The notes beneath the pieces were generated by a model that was not told the DNA's origin, made no database searches, and saw only the letters and a program-made list of their open reading frames with translations. A stretch of DNA of 64,000 nucleotides, taken from assembly GCA_029209985.1 (NCBI GenBank), contig JARGNZ010000005.1:83830-147829 (forward strand), written 5' to 3'. Both the position numbers and the translations under genes were made by a program. The stretch comes from Parvibaculaceae bacterium (GTDB taxonomy: Bacteria; Pseudomonadota; Alphaproteobacteria; Parvibaculales; Parvibaculaceae). Shown here one piece after another: positions 10,448-19,145 of this stretch. Numbering within the stretch: position 1 is the first letter of the stretch; each line of letters begins with the position of its first letter.

Positions 10448-11023
10448 CTAGCGGGATGCGCCGGGGGTCCACAGAATATCTGCGTGGCCTTTGTCGTTCA
10501 TATAGCGCGCCATCACAAAAAAGAGGTCGGAGAGACGATTGAGGTATTTGACGGCAGCGGCTGTGACGGCTTCCGGCTCGCGCTGCATCAGGGCGGTGGC
10601 GAGACGTTCGGCGCGTCGGGCGACGGTGCGGGCTTGATGGAGGTGGGCGGATGCGGGGGATCCGCCGGGCAAAATGAATGAGTTGAGGGGCTCGAGATCG
10701 GTGTTGAGCAGGTCAATTTCGGCTTCTAAGCGTTCGACTTGGGTGTCGATGATCCGTAGAGGCTCAAATTCGAGTTCTTTGTCTGCGGGGATGCAGAAGT
10801 CAGCGCCTAAGTCGAATAGATCATTTTGAATGCGCATGAGCATGGCATCCAGCTGGGAGTCTGATTGGCAATGCAGGCGGGCAATGCCTAAGATGGCGTT
10901 GAGCTCATCGCTGGTGCCGTAGGTTTCAATGCGTAGGTCGTGTTTGTCGATCCGCTCGCCGGTGCCGAGTGCGGTGGTGCCTTTGTCGCCGGTTCGTGTG
11001 TAGATTTTATTGAGCAGCACCAT
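10448..11023 (-). CDS. PduO-type cob(I)alamin adenosyltransferase
   Basis: This 191-residue protein transfers the adenosyl group of ATP to cob(I)alamin, making adenosylcobalamin. It starts MVLLNKIYTRTGDKGTTALG, the ATP-binding signature of the PduO/MMAB family, and contains the C-terminal RTVARRAER and YLNRLSDLFFVMAR motifs that line the active site. ATG 11023 is preceded by AAAGG; the open frame to 11203 overlaps the next gene and lacks homology. Its product is the cofactor of ethylmalonyl-CoA mutase (ecm) in this window and of methylmalonyl-CoA mutase. Confidence 0.93.
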   Translation of the reverse strand: MVLLNKIYTRTGDKGTTALGTGERIDKHDLRIETYGTSDELNAILGIARLHCQSDSQLDAMLMRIQNDLFDLGADFCIPADKELEFEPLRIIDTQVERLEAEIDLLNTDLEPLNSFILPGGSPASAHLHQARTVARRAERLATALMQREPEAVTAAAVKYLNRLSDLFFVMARYMNDKGHADILWTPGASR

Positions 11024-11184
11024 GGCTTGGCCTTTCAGAGAAATTTCATTTGTCGGGAAGGTAACATGGGATCGGGCGGGTGTCTTTTGTAAGGCAGGGA
11101 TGGCGCGCATTTTCACACCCCTTAAGCAAACCCCGCAAAAGCGTTTGAGCGCCTTTGGGGGAGTGCACATGCGTCTGTGTGGTC

Positions 11185-12078
11185 TTAGAGGGTTTTTACC
11201 CATTCAGAAAGGGCCGCACCGATTTCGTGGGGGCAGTCTTCTTGGATGAAGTGACTGCCTTTGACGGTGATGGATTGTTGGTTTTTCCAGCCTCGACAGA
11301 AGTCGCGCTGATTGCCGATGAGAATGGCGCCGGGTTCTGCATCTATGAATAGTTTAGGCATGTCGTTTTGAGCCATCCATTGGGCATAATCATCGACCAA
11401 AGCCACAACATCAGCCGGCTCGCCGCTTAGGGGGATTTGGCGCGGCCACGTGAGGGTAGGGCGACGGTCTTCTCCTTCGTTAGCAAAGGGGCGACGGTAG
11501 ACTTTCATTTCGTCTTCTGTCAGGCCGCGCAAAACTGAACCGGGCAAAACAGCTTCAACAAAGATGTTTTTGGTGAGCACCATTTCTTCGCCTGCGGGGG
11601 AGCGGAAACCTTCAAAGATTGGACGCGCGTCTTGACTGAATTCATCCCACGTCATTGGTTTGACGATGGCTTCCATGTAGGCGATGCCTTTCACCCGGTC
11701 ACGGTTTCGGTTGGCCCAGTGAAAGCCTAATGCTGAGCCCCAGTCATGAATGACAAGAGTGAGTTTGCCTGTGGGAATGACGATGTCGAGGAACGCATCT
11801 AACCATGCGGCCTGTTCGGCAAAGGTGTAGCTGTCAGGGCCAGAGTTATCCAATTTATCACTATCGCCCATGCCGATAAGGTCTGGGGCAATGCAGCGCC
11901 CTTGGTCTTTTAGGTGGGGCATGACATTGCGCCACAAGTAAGATGATGTGGGGTTGCCATGTTGGAAAAGGATCGGGTCGCCTTCCCCCATTTCTACGTA
12001 GGCCATGTTTTTGGTGACGCCATTGACAGTGACGGCGACCGACTTTTTTGGGTGCTCGATGGTTGAGATTGTGGTCAT
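11185..12078 (-). CDS. Haloalkane dehalogenase, subfamily II (LinB/DhaA-like)
   Basis: This 297-residue alpha/beta hydrolase should hydrolyse carbon-halogen bonds of haloalkanes to alcohol and halide. All five key residues are readable: nucleophile Asp112 in [10 protein letters not shown], halide-binding Asn42 in [10 protein letters not shown] and Trp113, catalytic Glu136 in AYMEAIVKP, and catalytic His276 in [11 protein letters not shown]. Each is four residues later than the corresponding LinB residue (108, 38, 109, 132, 272), so spacing is fully conserved. GGGAG lies 8 bases before ATG 12078. It is 31 bases downstream of the enoyl-CoA hydratase gene. Natural substrate is unknown; a few family members act on other substrates. 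Confidence 0.9.
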   Translation of the reverse strand: MTTISTIEHPKKSVAVTVNGVTKNMAYVEMGEGDPILFQHGNPTSSYLWRNVMPHLKDQGRCIAPDLIGMGDSDKLDNSGPDSYTFAEQAAWLDAFLDIVIPTGKLTLVIHDWGSALGFHWANRNRDRVKGIAYMEAIVKPMTWDEFSQDARPIFEGFRSPAGEEMVLTKNIFVEAVLPGSVLRGLTEDEMKVYRRPFANEGEDRRPTLTWPRQIPLSGEPADVVALVDDYAQWMAQNDMPKLFIDAEPGAILIGNQRDFCRGWKNQQSITVKGSHFIQEDCPHEIGAALSEWVKTL

Positions 12079-12109
12079 TGTTTCGTCTCCCATTGGATGT
12101 TGATCAGTT

Positions 12110-12907
12110 TTAGGTGTTCACAAAAGTCGGTTTGCGTTTTTCTAGGAAAGCAGCAATGCCTTCTTGTCCTTCTGGGCCAACGCCTTGGGCGGCGATCGCA
12201 CGGGCTTCTAACTCCATTTGCGTTTCTAGGCTGTTGGTTGCAGAGGCATGAAGGAGGCTTTTGACTTGGCCGTGTGCCATGAGGGGGCCGCGTGCAAGTT
12301 GCGTCGCCAGTTTCGTGGCTTGGTCCATTAAGTCGTCTGCGGGGACGATGCGGGATAGAAGCCCCCACTCCAGTGCTTCTTCAGCTGACAAGCGTCGATT
12401 TGTGAGCATCAGCTCTTTGGTGCGTAAGGTGCCAATGAGACGGGGCAGAAAGTAGGTGGAGCTGCCATCTGGTGAAAGGCCAGCACCAGTGTAGGCCATG
12501 GTGAAGGCTGCGCCTTCTGCCGCTAACACAATATCTCCGGTTGCGACAAAGCTCATACCAGCACCTGCGGCCATGCCGTTTACAGCAATGATGAGAGGGG
12601 CATCCATTCGGCTGAAGCGGGAGATGGCTAAGTGCAAGTAGCCTGTCATCTCCTTGAGCTTTGCGCCAATGGTGTCGCCAAAGCCCGCCATGGATTTGAG
12701 GTCGCCGCCTGCGCAGAAAAATTTACCCGCTCCCGTCACGATCACAGCGCGTATGTCTGGGTTTTCATCGCAGTGGATGGCGGCATGCATGAGGTCGTTG
12801 CTCAGTTCAACCGTGAGGCCGTTTGCGGCTGCGGGGCGGTTGAAGGTGATCGTTGCGACGTTGTTCTCAATGGTAAAAAGAAGATTGTCGAAGACGGGGG
12901 CTGCCAT
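12110..12907 (-). CDS. Enoyl-CoA hydratase/isomerase family protein
   Basis: This 265-residue crotonase-fold protein carries the first oxyanion-hole block [11 protein letters not shown] and the second block [20 protein letters not shown], with [20 protein letters not shown] after it. The second catalytic glutamate position found in true hydratases appears replaced (Ser/Pro-Asp region), as in many isomerase-like relatives, so the exact reaction is open. It starts 3 bases after the TetR stop, and the haloalkane dehalogenase follows, so the three form one unit. Confidence 0.85.
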   Translation of the reverse strand: MAAPVFDNLLFTIENNVATITFNRPAAANGLTVELSNDLMHAAIHCDENPDIRAVIVTGAGKFFCAGGDLKSMAGFGDTIGAKLKEMTGYLHLAISRFSRMDAPLIIAVNGMAAGAGMSFVATGDIVLAAEGAAFTMAYTGAGLSPDGSSTYFLPRLIGTLRTKELMLTNRRLSAEEALEWGLLSRIVPADDLMDQATKLATQLARGPLMAHGQVKSLLHASATNSLETQMELEARAIAAQGVGPEGQEGIAAFLEKRKPTFVNT

Positions 12908-12910
12908 GGA

Positions 12911-13534
12911 TCATTTGCCTTTGTTGGGCGCGCCGGATATGTCGCGCGCGGCGGTCAATATGGATTGGGAAAAATGCGGGTCCTCAACAGCGCGTGATAA
13001 GAGGATGGCGCCCACGCATGTGCTGATGAGGTTGATGGCTTCGGCTTTTTCGTTCTCAGATTTTTCTCTAGACTTTGCCCCCAACTTTGCCTCGGACAGA
13101 AGCTCTTCAACGCGTGCGAGCGAGGTTTTTAGCTCTGTCTCGAATGCGCTTTTCTCTTCGGCCCCTGCTTTTGCAATGTCGTGGGCGCAGGCGGCAAAAG
13201 CGCACCCATTTTCGGGGTGGTCGCGGTGTTCTGGGGTGAGGTAGTTGGCAATCAATTGGGCTTTGCGTTGTTTGGGCGTTGGGGCGGATGCGGTGGCCAG
13301 CCAGGTGTCTCTGTGGTCAAAAGCTGCGTGGAAGGCTTGGCGCAGCAGGTCCTTTTTGTTTTTGAAATGCGCATAAAATGCCCCGTGGGTCAGACCTGCT
13401 TGTGCGGAGACATCATTGATGGAGAGCTTAGTAGACCCCAGTTTGCGTAATGTTCGGCTGGCGACCCGTAGCAATCGATTTTTTGATTCTTGTTTTTGGG
13501 CGGCGCGTTGGGTCGTGGGGGCATGAGAGGTCAT
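12911..13534 (-). CDS. TetR/AcrR-family repressor of the dehalogenase unit
   Basis: This is a 207-residue regulator. Residues about 15-65 form the helix-turn-helix: INDVSAQAGLTHGAFYAHFKNKKDLL is a textbook TetR recognition segment. The C-terminal ligand domain has the PENGCAFAACAHDIAKAG stretch seen in the TetR_C group near fatty-acid or xenobiotic genes. ATG 13534 has AAAGGAG 6 bases upstream; the frame runs on to 13582 without support. A perfect 26-bp palindrome lies 50 bases upstream, so it probably represses itself and the two genes behind it. The inducer is unknown. Confidence 0.9.
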   Translation of the reverse strand: MTSHAPTTQRAAQKQESKNRLLRVASRTLRKLGSTKLSINDVSAQAGLTHGAFYAHFKNKKDLLRQAFHAAFDHRDTWLATASAPTPKQRKAQLIANYLTPEHRDHPENGCAFAACAHDIAKAGAEEKSAFETELKTSLARVEELLSEAKLGAKSREKSENEKAEAINLISTCVGAILLSRAVEDPHFSQSILTAARDISGAPNKGK

Positions 13535-13583
13535 GTGCTCTCCTTTCATGGGTAGCTTTTCAGGGAAAGGAGGCTGGGTCAAG

Positions 13584-13609
13584 TTTCATATGATAATTAT
13601 CATATGAAA
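13584..13609. promoter_or_regulatory. Perfect 26-bp palindrome, likely TetR operator
   Basis: The half-site TTTCATATGATAA is followed directly by its exact reverse complement, with no spacer and no mismatch. The centre lies 62 bases upstream of the TetR start. Length, symmetry and AT-rich core fit a TetR operator overlapping the promoter. No U-tract follows, so a terminator is unlikely. Confidence 0.75.
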
Positions 13610-13618
13610 TAATATGCA

Positions 13619-13652
13619 AAAAAGCCGCGCGGGTGATCCCATGCGGCTTTTT
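13619..13652 (-). terminator. Rho-independent terminator after the HIG1 gene
   Basis: AAAAAGCCGC pairs with GCGGCTTTTT around a 14-base loop, and a T-run follows on the minus strand. It separates the HIG1 gene from the TetR operator and isolates the dehalogenase unit. Confidence 0.75.
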
Positions 13653-13764
13653 CAGGAGAATAGCGCTGTGGAGGCGCTAGAAATTATGGCTCTAGCATAG
13701 CCTCCAAATGGTTAAATGATCGTTTCTCCTCAGTAGGCTGAGAAAATGTCCCTATAGCGCAGGA

Positions 13765-13956
13765 TTATTGGCCTGAATAATAAAGGCCGACCATCAGCAA
13801 AATAATAGCGACGAATTGAAGCCCAACCCGCCAGCGCATTAAATTTTGCGACCGGCTTGGGGATGTTCCTTTGAACATGTTCCAAAGCCCTGCACAGAGG
13901 ACCAGCAGAACGGCGATCATTAAAAGGGGGACGATGTATGTGAGTAAAATTTCCAT
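13765..13956 (-). CDS. HIG1-domain twin-transmembrane protein
   Basis: This 63-residue protein has two membrane helices (residues about 3-25 and 44-61). The loop between contains QNLMRWRVGLQ, which matches the HIG1 motif (Q-x3-R-x-R-x3-Q). HIG1 proteins associate with cytochrome oxidase and respiratory supercomplexes. In many alphaproteobacteria a gene like this precedes the PduO-type adenosyltransferase and etfBA; here the dehalogenase unit lies between them. It sits 53 bases from the hydrolase gene on the same strand. Confidence 0.85.
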   Translation of the reverse strand: MEILLTYIVPLLMIAVLLVLCAGLWNMFKGTSPSRSQNLMRWRVGLQFVAIILLMVGLYYSGQ

Positions 13957-14009
13957 GAGGTAGATTTAATCCGCTGATTGAAGAATAGCCAGTGCCTTAG
14001 TGTCGCGGC

Positions 14010-14927
14010 TTAATGGTTTTCCAAAAAGGTGGTGAGGTGGTCCACAAATTCGGTTGGATATAGTTCGTAGGCAGCGCCGTGGGTTGCCCAGCCGCCGTTC
14101 TCGGTTAAGAGCGCATTGGGCAGCTCTGGCGTTGGCATCACGATCATGCGCACATTGTCATTTTCATCCGCCAGTTCTTGGGAAAATTTTGCCAATGTCA
14201 CCGGGTCTTCTTCGTCTTGAATGAGAAGGATCGGTGTGGTCAGGGTTTTGCCAAGCTCAATGGCGCTCTCACTTGGTAGGCCAAAGAAGTTTTGGGCGCT
14301 CCAAATGACCGGGCCGATGAAGATATCGGGTAGGTCGAGCATTGCCTTTACACCGCCAGCGGATGAAGATGCCGCATCGAGCAAGGGGTCCCACAGCAGG
14401 GCCGCCCGGATGGGAGTTTCTTCGGCCAAGGTGTGAACCAATGTCCCCCCGCCCATAGACACGCCGCCTGCGTATAGGGGTAGCTCGGGCGCTCGTTCTG
14501 TAATCATGTCAATGACGGCAAGCACGTCGTCTTTTTCTTCGAGGCCAAACATCAAGGAGCCGGAGGCTGACCGCCCGGACGTGCCGTGATTGCGCAAGTC
14601 TGGGGCCACCACTGTATATCCAGCTTGGACCATGTCGCGGTAGAGATTGAGGCTCTCAAGGTAGGGGCCCTCCTTGGAACCATTGGCACCATGGATAAAG
14701 AGGAAAATGCCCTTTGGGTCTTTGGCGGGTATCCACCAGCCTGCAAGGGAGATGTCGTCTGTGCGGGAGGTGAGTGTAAATTCCTCAAACGTCAGCCCAC
14801 GGTCTGCCGGGGTTTCGCTCATGGCTGAGTTGTTGCCCTTAATGACTTGGGAGGGCAGGATCACAAGAAACGTGAGAGCGCCCAGAGCAACAAGTGTTCC
14901 GCCGACAATAGTAATCCATTTACGCAT
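14010..14927 (-). CDS. Membrane-anchored alpha/beta hydrolase
   Basis: This 305-residue protein begins with a hydrophobic anchor or uncleaved signal (about residues 6-28), then an alpha/beta hydrolase domain facing the periplasm. The oxyanion region is LFIHGANGSKEG, the nucleophile elbow GGVSMGGG, the acid is in LIQDEEDPVT and the histidine in GGWATHGAAY. It resembles the BAAT/acyl-ester hydrolase group (YfhR-like). The substrate is unknown. AAGGGGGAAAT precedes the start. It may be co-transcribed with the HIG1 gene. Confidence 0.85.
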   Translation of the reverse strand: MRKWITIVGGTLVALGALTFLVILPSQVIKGNNSAMSETPADRGLTFEEFTLTSRTDDISLAGWWIPAKDPKGIFLFIHGANGSKEGPYLESLNLYRDMVQAGYTVVAPDLRNHGTSGRSASGSLMFGLEEKDDVLAVIDMITERAPELPLYAGGVSMGGGTLVHTLAEETPIRAALLWDPLLDAASSSAGGVKAMLDLPDIFIGPVIWSAQNFFGLPSESAIELGKTLTTPILLIQDEEDPVTLAKFSQELADENDNVRMIVMPTPELPNALLTENGGWATHGAAYELYPTEFVDHLTTFLENH

Positions 14928-15046
14928 ATTTCCCCCTTGAGCGATGGTGCCCCTAGGGGCTGCTCGAAATGTTTAGGGGAGGATCGCGCGTTTTTGCTGG
15001 TTGGGGAAGTAATTTTTGATGTGGGGGCGGTGACTTGTGCACACAG

Positions 15047-15079
15047 CAAAGCCGATTGGCATATGACCAATCGGCTTTG
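15047..15079 (-). terminator. Hairpin terminator after mcd
   Basis: CAAAGCCGATTGG and its exact complement form a 13-bp stem with a 7-base loop, 22 bases past the mcd stop. The T-run is better on the plus strand than on the minus strand, so termination of mcd may be imperfect. Confidence 0.65.
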
Positions 15080-15100
15080 TTTTAAGTGGTTTGGGCGCTG

Positions 15101-16762
15101 TTAGTTGGCCCCGTCGAGGACGCGGCGGGCGATGACTTGTGCTTGAATTTCGCCGGCCCCTTCAAAAATATTGAGGATACGAGCGTCGCACAGGATGCGA
15201 CTGATTGGATATTCCAATGCAAAGCCGTTGCCGCCATGAATTTGTAGGGCGTTATCGGCGGCACTCCATGCCACGCGGGCGGCGAGAAGTTTGGCCATGC
15301 CTGCTTCCACATCGCACCGGCGGTCTTGGTCTTTTTCGCGGGCGGCAAAGTAGGTGAGCTGACGGGCAACCATAATTTCCACGGCCATCATGACGATTTT
15401 TCCGGAAACGCGCGGGAAGGAATAGATCGGTTTGGCGAACTGAATGCGTTCCTGCGCATATTTCAAACCGGTCTCTAGGGCGTTTTGGGCGACCCCAATG
15501 GCGCGGGCGGCGGTTTGAATACGGGCGCTCTCAAATGTAACCATGAGCTGCTTAAAGCCTTGGCCTTCAACGCCGCCTAAAAGATTTTCCGCTTTCACTT
15601 CGAAGTTATCAAAGCCCAGTTCAAATTCTTTCATGCCTCGGTAGCCGAGCACTTCGATCTCGCCCCCGGTCATGCCGTCGGCGGGGAAGGGATTGGCGTC
15701 ATCACCACGGGGCTTTTCAGCCAACAACATGGACAAGCCTTTATAGCCGGGAGCGTCATTGGTGCGGGTGAGCATGGTCATGACATCTGCACGGGCAGCG
15801 TGGGTGATCCATGTTTTGTTGCCGGTTACTTTGTAAACGTCGCCGTCCTTTTTGGCGCGTGTGCGCAAGGAAGCGAGGTCTGAGCCTGTGTTGGGTTCGG
15901 TAAACACCGCCGTTGGCAGGGTTTCCCCAGCCGCAATTTTAGGCAACCACTTTTCTTTTTGTTCAGTTGTGCCGCCGCCCAAAATAAGTTCGGCTGCAAT
16001 TTCAGAGCGCGTGCCCAAGGAGCCAACGCCGATATAGCCGCGCGAGAGTTCTTCGGAGACAACGCACATGCTTTCTTTGCCAAGTCCTAAGCCGCCAAAC
16101 TCTTCGGGAATGGTGAGCCCGAAAACGCCCAGCTCTGACATTTCGTTGACAACATCCATTGGAATGTATTCGTCTTTGAGGTGCCAGTCGTGGGCGTAGG
16201 GCAGAACTTTGTCGTCGGCAAAGCGGCGCATTTGGTCGCGGATTTGCTCGTAGGTTTCTTCTAAACCTGCGTTGCCGAACGTGGCCGCCCCGGCACTTTC
16301 ACCGATCATCTCAGCCAAGCGGGCGCGCACTGGTGCAGTGTTGCCTTGCTGTGTGAAGGTTTGCACGGCTGGTGTCATTAAGCAGCGCTGATCTTCTTGC
16401 GATAAACCAAGGTCTTGAGGGCGAACGACCTCCCCTTGGTTCATCGGAATGCCGCCATACATTTGCCAGAGATATTCACCAAAAGCGACTTGAACGAGCA
16501 GCTGTTCCATTTCTGAGAACCGGCCCTCTTCTTCCATGCGGGCTGCATAAGCGGACAGTTGGCGCAAGGCTTCGACATATGTGGCGAGCCACGCCAGACC
16601 GTGTGCGGCGAATTGTTCTTTTTCCAGTAATGCCGGGGTGGGCTTGCCGTCTACACTGACTTTCTGGGCGACTGCAACGCGGGCTTTAGACAATAGCGCG
16701 TCGGCAGCATCTACGGCTTGGCGGGAGAGGGGGATTAGGTCTGTCAGTGTTAAATCGCTCAT
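15101..16762 (-). CDS. mcd: (2S)-Methylsuccinyl-CoA dehydrogenase
   Basis: This 553-residue flavoprotein oxidises methylsuccinyl-CoA to mesaconyl-CoA in the ethylmalonyl-CoA pathway and passes electrons to ETF. Compared with ordinary acyl-CoA dehydrogenases (about 385 aa) it has a roughly 150-residue N-terminal extension, as Mcd does. The core shows FGLTIPEEFGGLGLGKESM, FTEPNTGSDLASLRTRA, NKTWITHAAR, and the catalytic base in LNIFEGAGEIQAQVIARR. ATG 16762 gives MSDLTLTDLIPLSRQA; the open frame to 16900 is unsupported. Location beside ccr and ecm decides the specific name. Confidence 0.92.
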   Translation of the reverse strand: MSDLTLTDLIPLSRQAVDAADALLSKARVAVAQKVSVDGKPTPALLEKEQFAAHGLAWLATYVEALRQLSAYAARMEEEGRFSEMEQLLVQVAFGEYLWQMYGGIPMNQGEVVRPQDLGLSQEDQRCLMTPAVQTFTQQGNTAPVRARLAEMIGESAGAATFGNAGLEETYEQIRDQMRRFADDKVLPYAHDWHLKDEYIPMDVVNEMSELGVFGLTIPEEFGGLGLGKESMCVVSEELSRGYIGVGSLGTRSEIAAELILGGGTTEQKEKWLPKIAAGETLPTAVFTEPNTGSDLASLRTRAKKDGDVYKVTGNKTWITHAARADVMTMLTRTNDAPGYKGLSMLLAEKPRGDDANPFPADGMTGGEIEVLGYRGMKEFELGFDNFEVKAENLLGGVEGQGFKQLMVTFESARIQTAARAIGVAQNALETGLKYAQERIQFAKPIYSFPRVSGKIVMMAVEIMVARQLTYFAAREKDQDRRCDVEAGMAKLLAARVAWSAADNALQIHGGNGFALEYPISRILCDARILNIFEGAGEIQAQVIARRVLDGAN

Positions 16763-17033
16763 GGAGTATCGCCTACTGTAGGAGTGTCGCGGAAGGTCAA
16801 TGTATAGCCAAATATCGCGTAGGCGCCAGAAAGATTGATTTTCCCTTCTGAGGCCGGATAGCGATAGGAAGGGTATATAGGTTGGAGGCCCTTGCGGCAA
16901 ATTGTGAACGGCGGTTCCGGCGCGTTAGAAAAGAAATGTTGGCAAGGGCGGGGAAAAATGGTCATGCTTTAGCCGCTTGCCAATGTGATCATGATGGGGA
17001 CATCGGGTGAGCTGGGTGTTTTGGGGGGTAAAG

Positions 17034-17465
17034 ATGGTTAAGAGTATTTCGATCTTATTGTTGCGTGTGATGACAGGCGCGATTTTGTTGATTGTGGCGC
17101 TGGGGGGCGTTGAAAAGTTCATCCCTATTTTGGTTTTCCTTGAGCCGTATTTTACGCCTTATGCGTCTATGGCAACGGTGCAAACAGGCGTCTATGTCTT
17201 TCAATTGGTGATGGCCGGAGCTGTGATCTTGGGCGTGGCCCGACTTGTTTTTCTTCCTCTTCAAATGCTGGTGTTTGCCTATAGTGCCGGTTTGGCGTGG
17301 CTTTCATCACGGGACCAAATGGCGTTTGGCTTTTCCATTGCCGAGGTTGATATGTTTTTGTTGCCGCTCACCATAACGGTTTTATTTGGGGCAAGCCTTG
17401 TGCAGTTTTTAGACCGTGGGTCGGACCTGATGGCACTGGACAGACTGGTTTTTCGCCGGGGGTAA
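17034..17465 (+). CDS. DoxX-like four-helix membrane protein
   Basis: This 143-residue protein has four predicted membrane helices. The opening LLLRVMTGAILLIVALGGVEKF and the later RLVFLPLQMLVFAYSAGLAW resemble DoxX-family proteins, and the same pattern recurs in the gene at 36916. GGGG lies 5-8 bases before ATG 17034; the frame extends to 17007. It is on the plus strand between mcd and ccr and converges with ccr, so it is not part of their transcript. Function is unknown; DoxX members are linked to thiosulfate:quinone or redox processes. Confidence 0.7.
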   Translation: MVKSISILLLRVMTGAILLIVALGGVEKFIPILVFLEPYFTPYASMATVQTGVYVFQLVMAGAVILGVARLVFLPLQMLVFAYSAGLAWLSSRDQMAFGFSIAEVDMFLLPLTITVLFGASLVQFLDRGSDLMALDRLVFRRG

Positions 17466-17522
17466 GCCGGGCTGATCCTGTTGCGCTGGGAATGGGCCGC
17501 ATATCTTATATCGACCCTTAAT

Positions 17523-17557
17523 ATAAAGGCCGCGTCATTTTCATGAGCGGCCTTTAT
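17523..17557. terminator. Bidirectional terminator between DoxX-like gene and ccr
   Basis: ATAAAGGCCGC pairs with GCGGCCTTTAT around a 13-base loop, with A and T runs on both sides. It lies between two convergent stops and would serve both. Confidence 0.85.
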
Positions 17558-17580
17558 CATTCATATCATCCGTCTGCGGT

Positions 17581-18834
17581 TTATTTTGTCGCGGCGCGTG
17601 TTTCTTCTAAGTTTTTTAAGCCCTTGCGCGGGGCGTTGACGAGCACGGCCATGTTGCCGGGTAGGTGCTCATTGCGCAGCATTTTGGTGTGGGCTTTAGG
17701 GATGTCTGCCCATGCAAAAACTTCTGATAGGCCCGGTTTGATCTGCTTATTGATCACCATGCGATTGGCAGACGCGGCTTGTTTGAGGTTGGCGAAGTGG
17801 GAGCCTTGAATACGCTTTTGGCGCATCCAGACAAAGCGGGCGTCCATGGTGAGATTGAACCCTGTGGTGCCTGCGCAAATCACAACCATGCCGCCGCGCT
17901 TGCAGACCATTGTGGACACGGGGAAGGTGGTTTCACCCGGGTGTTCAAAAACGATGTCGGGATCAATCCCTTTGCCGGTGATGTCCCAGATCGCTTTCCC
18001 AAATTTGCGGGCTTCTTTCATGAAGGCATTAAATTCAGGCGAGTTGACCGTGGGCAATTGGCCCCAGCAATTGAAGTCTTTGCGGTTGATGACGCCTTTT
18101 GCGCCCATCGATAGAACAAAGTCGCGCTTGCTTTCATCTGAGATGACGCCGATTGCATTTGCCCCTGCATTCGCAACCAATTGCACAGCGTAAGAACCAA
18201 GGCCGCCAGAGGCGCCCCAGATCAATACGTTTTGGCCGGGGGAAAGTGTGTGGGGGGTATGGCCATAGAGCATGCGGTAAGCGGTTGCTAATGTGAGGGT
18301 ATAGCAGGCGGCTTCTTCCCAGCTTAAATGTGCGGGCTTGGGCATGACTTGTTGGTCTTGCACGCGGGTGAATTGCGCAAAGGATCCGTCGGGGGTTTCA
18401 TATCCCCAAATGCGTTGGGAGGATGAGAACATGGGTTCGCCGCCATTGCACTCTTCATCGTCGTGGTCGTCTTGGTTGCAATGGACCACCACTTCATCGC
18501 CGACCTTCCAGCGTTTTACTTTAGAGCCGACAGCCCAAACAATGCCGGACGCATCGGAGCCTGCAACGTGATAGGGCAAGTCATGGACATCAAAAACAGA
18601 AACCGGATCTCCCAAACCCGCCCAAACGCCGTTGTAGTTGACGCCTGCCGCCATCACGTAAATCAGCACTTCATGGCTATCGAGCTCCCATGTTGGCAGG
18701 GTTTCGAGCAGCATGGATTGTTCGGGTTCTCCGTGGCGATCGCGGCGAATGGCCCAGCCGTACATGGAGGCGGGCACATGGCCTAAGGGGGGAATTTCTC
18801 CCATGTCATAGAGGTCTTTGGTTTGCTCGCTCAT
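17581..18834 (-). CDS. ccr: Crotonyl-CoA carboxylase/reductase
   Basis: This 417-residue MDR-family enzyme makes (2S)-ethylmalonyl-CoA from crotonyl-CoA, CO2 and NADPH, the key step of the ethylmalonyl-CoA pathway. The N-terminus DLYDMGEIPPLGHVPASMYGWAI is diagnostic, as are GVNYNGVWAGLGDP, IWGYETPDGSFAQF, the NADPH loop LIWGASGGLGSYAVQLV and IQGSHFANLKQA. The Asn, Tyr/Phe-Glu and His of these motifs correspond to the CO2-pocket residues described for Kitasatospora Ccr (alignment by eye). AAGGG lies 8 bases before ATG 18834. ecm is divergent 311 bases away. Confidence 0.96.
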   Translation of the reverse strand: MSEQTKDLYDMGEIPPLGHVPASMYGWAIRRDRHGEPEQSMLLETLPTWELDSHEVLIYVMAAGVNYNGVWAGLGDPVSVFDVHDLPYHVAGSDASGIVWAVGSKVKRWKVGDEVVVHCNQDDHDDEECNGGEPMFSSSQRIWGYETPDGSFAQFTRVQDQQVMPKPAHLSWEEAACYTLTLATAYRMLYGHTPHTLSPGQNVLIWGASGGLGSYAVQLVANAGANAIGVISDESKRDFVLSMGAKGVINRKDFNCWGQLPTVNSPEFNAFMKEARKFGKAIWDITGKGIDPDIVFEHPGETTFPVSTMVCKRGGMVVICAGTTGFNLTMDARFVWMRQKRIQGSHFANLKQAASANRMVINKQIKPGLSEVFAWADIPKAHTKMLRNEHLPGNMAVLVNAPRKGLKNLEETRAATK

Positions 18835-19145
18835 GGTACAGGCCCTTATCAAATTCAGAGGGGTGAAGCAGGTTGCGGTGACTGTGTGATGATGTTCCGC
18901 CAATCTCGCGGGTGCGTTCGATTGGGGGCACCTTGGTGCTTCATATGCCGAATATTTGCCATGTGACGTCGCGGATGCAAAGGAATTTGTCGTTCTAAGG
19001 GGCGAAATGGATGAAAATGGTACGTTTCTGCCAAAAGAAGTGAGATATGACGCTGGGAAGCGGGCTGTTTATGCGACATGCTTTTGCGTATGGGCGCGGT
19101 CTATGGTACATCGCGGCTCTAATTTATTGAGAGTGAGAGCTGCAT
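18835..19145. other. Divergent ccr/ecm promoter region, no gene seen
   Basis: These 311 bases separate the starts of ccr (minus) and ecm (plus) and must hold promoters for both. I recognise no long symmetric operator, no cobalamin riboswitch-like box and no supported small gene. The plus-strand frame from 18956 overlaps ecm and has no coding features. Confidence 0.6.

Noticed and set aside
18835..19145. Possible cobalamin riboswitch before ecm
   Set aside because: No B12-box-like sequence or supporting fold could be recognised.
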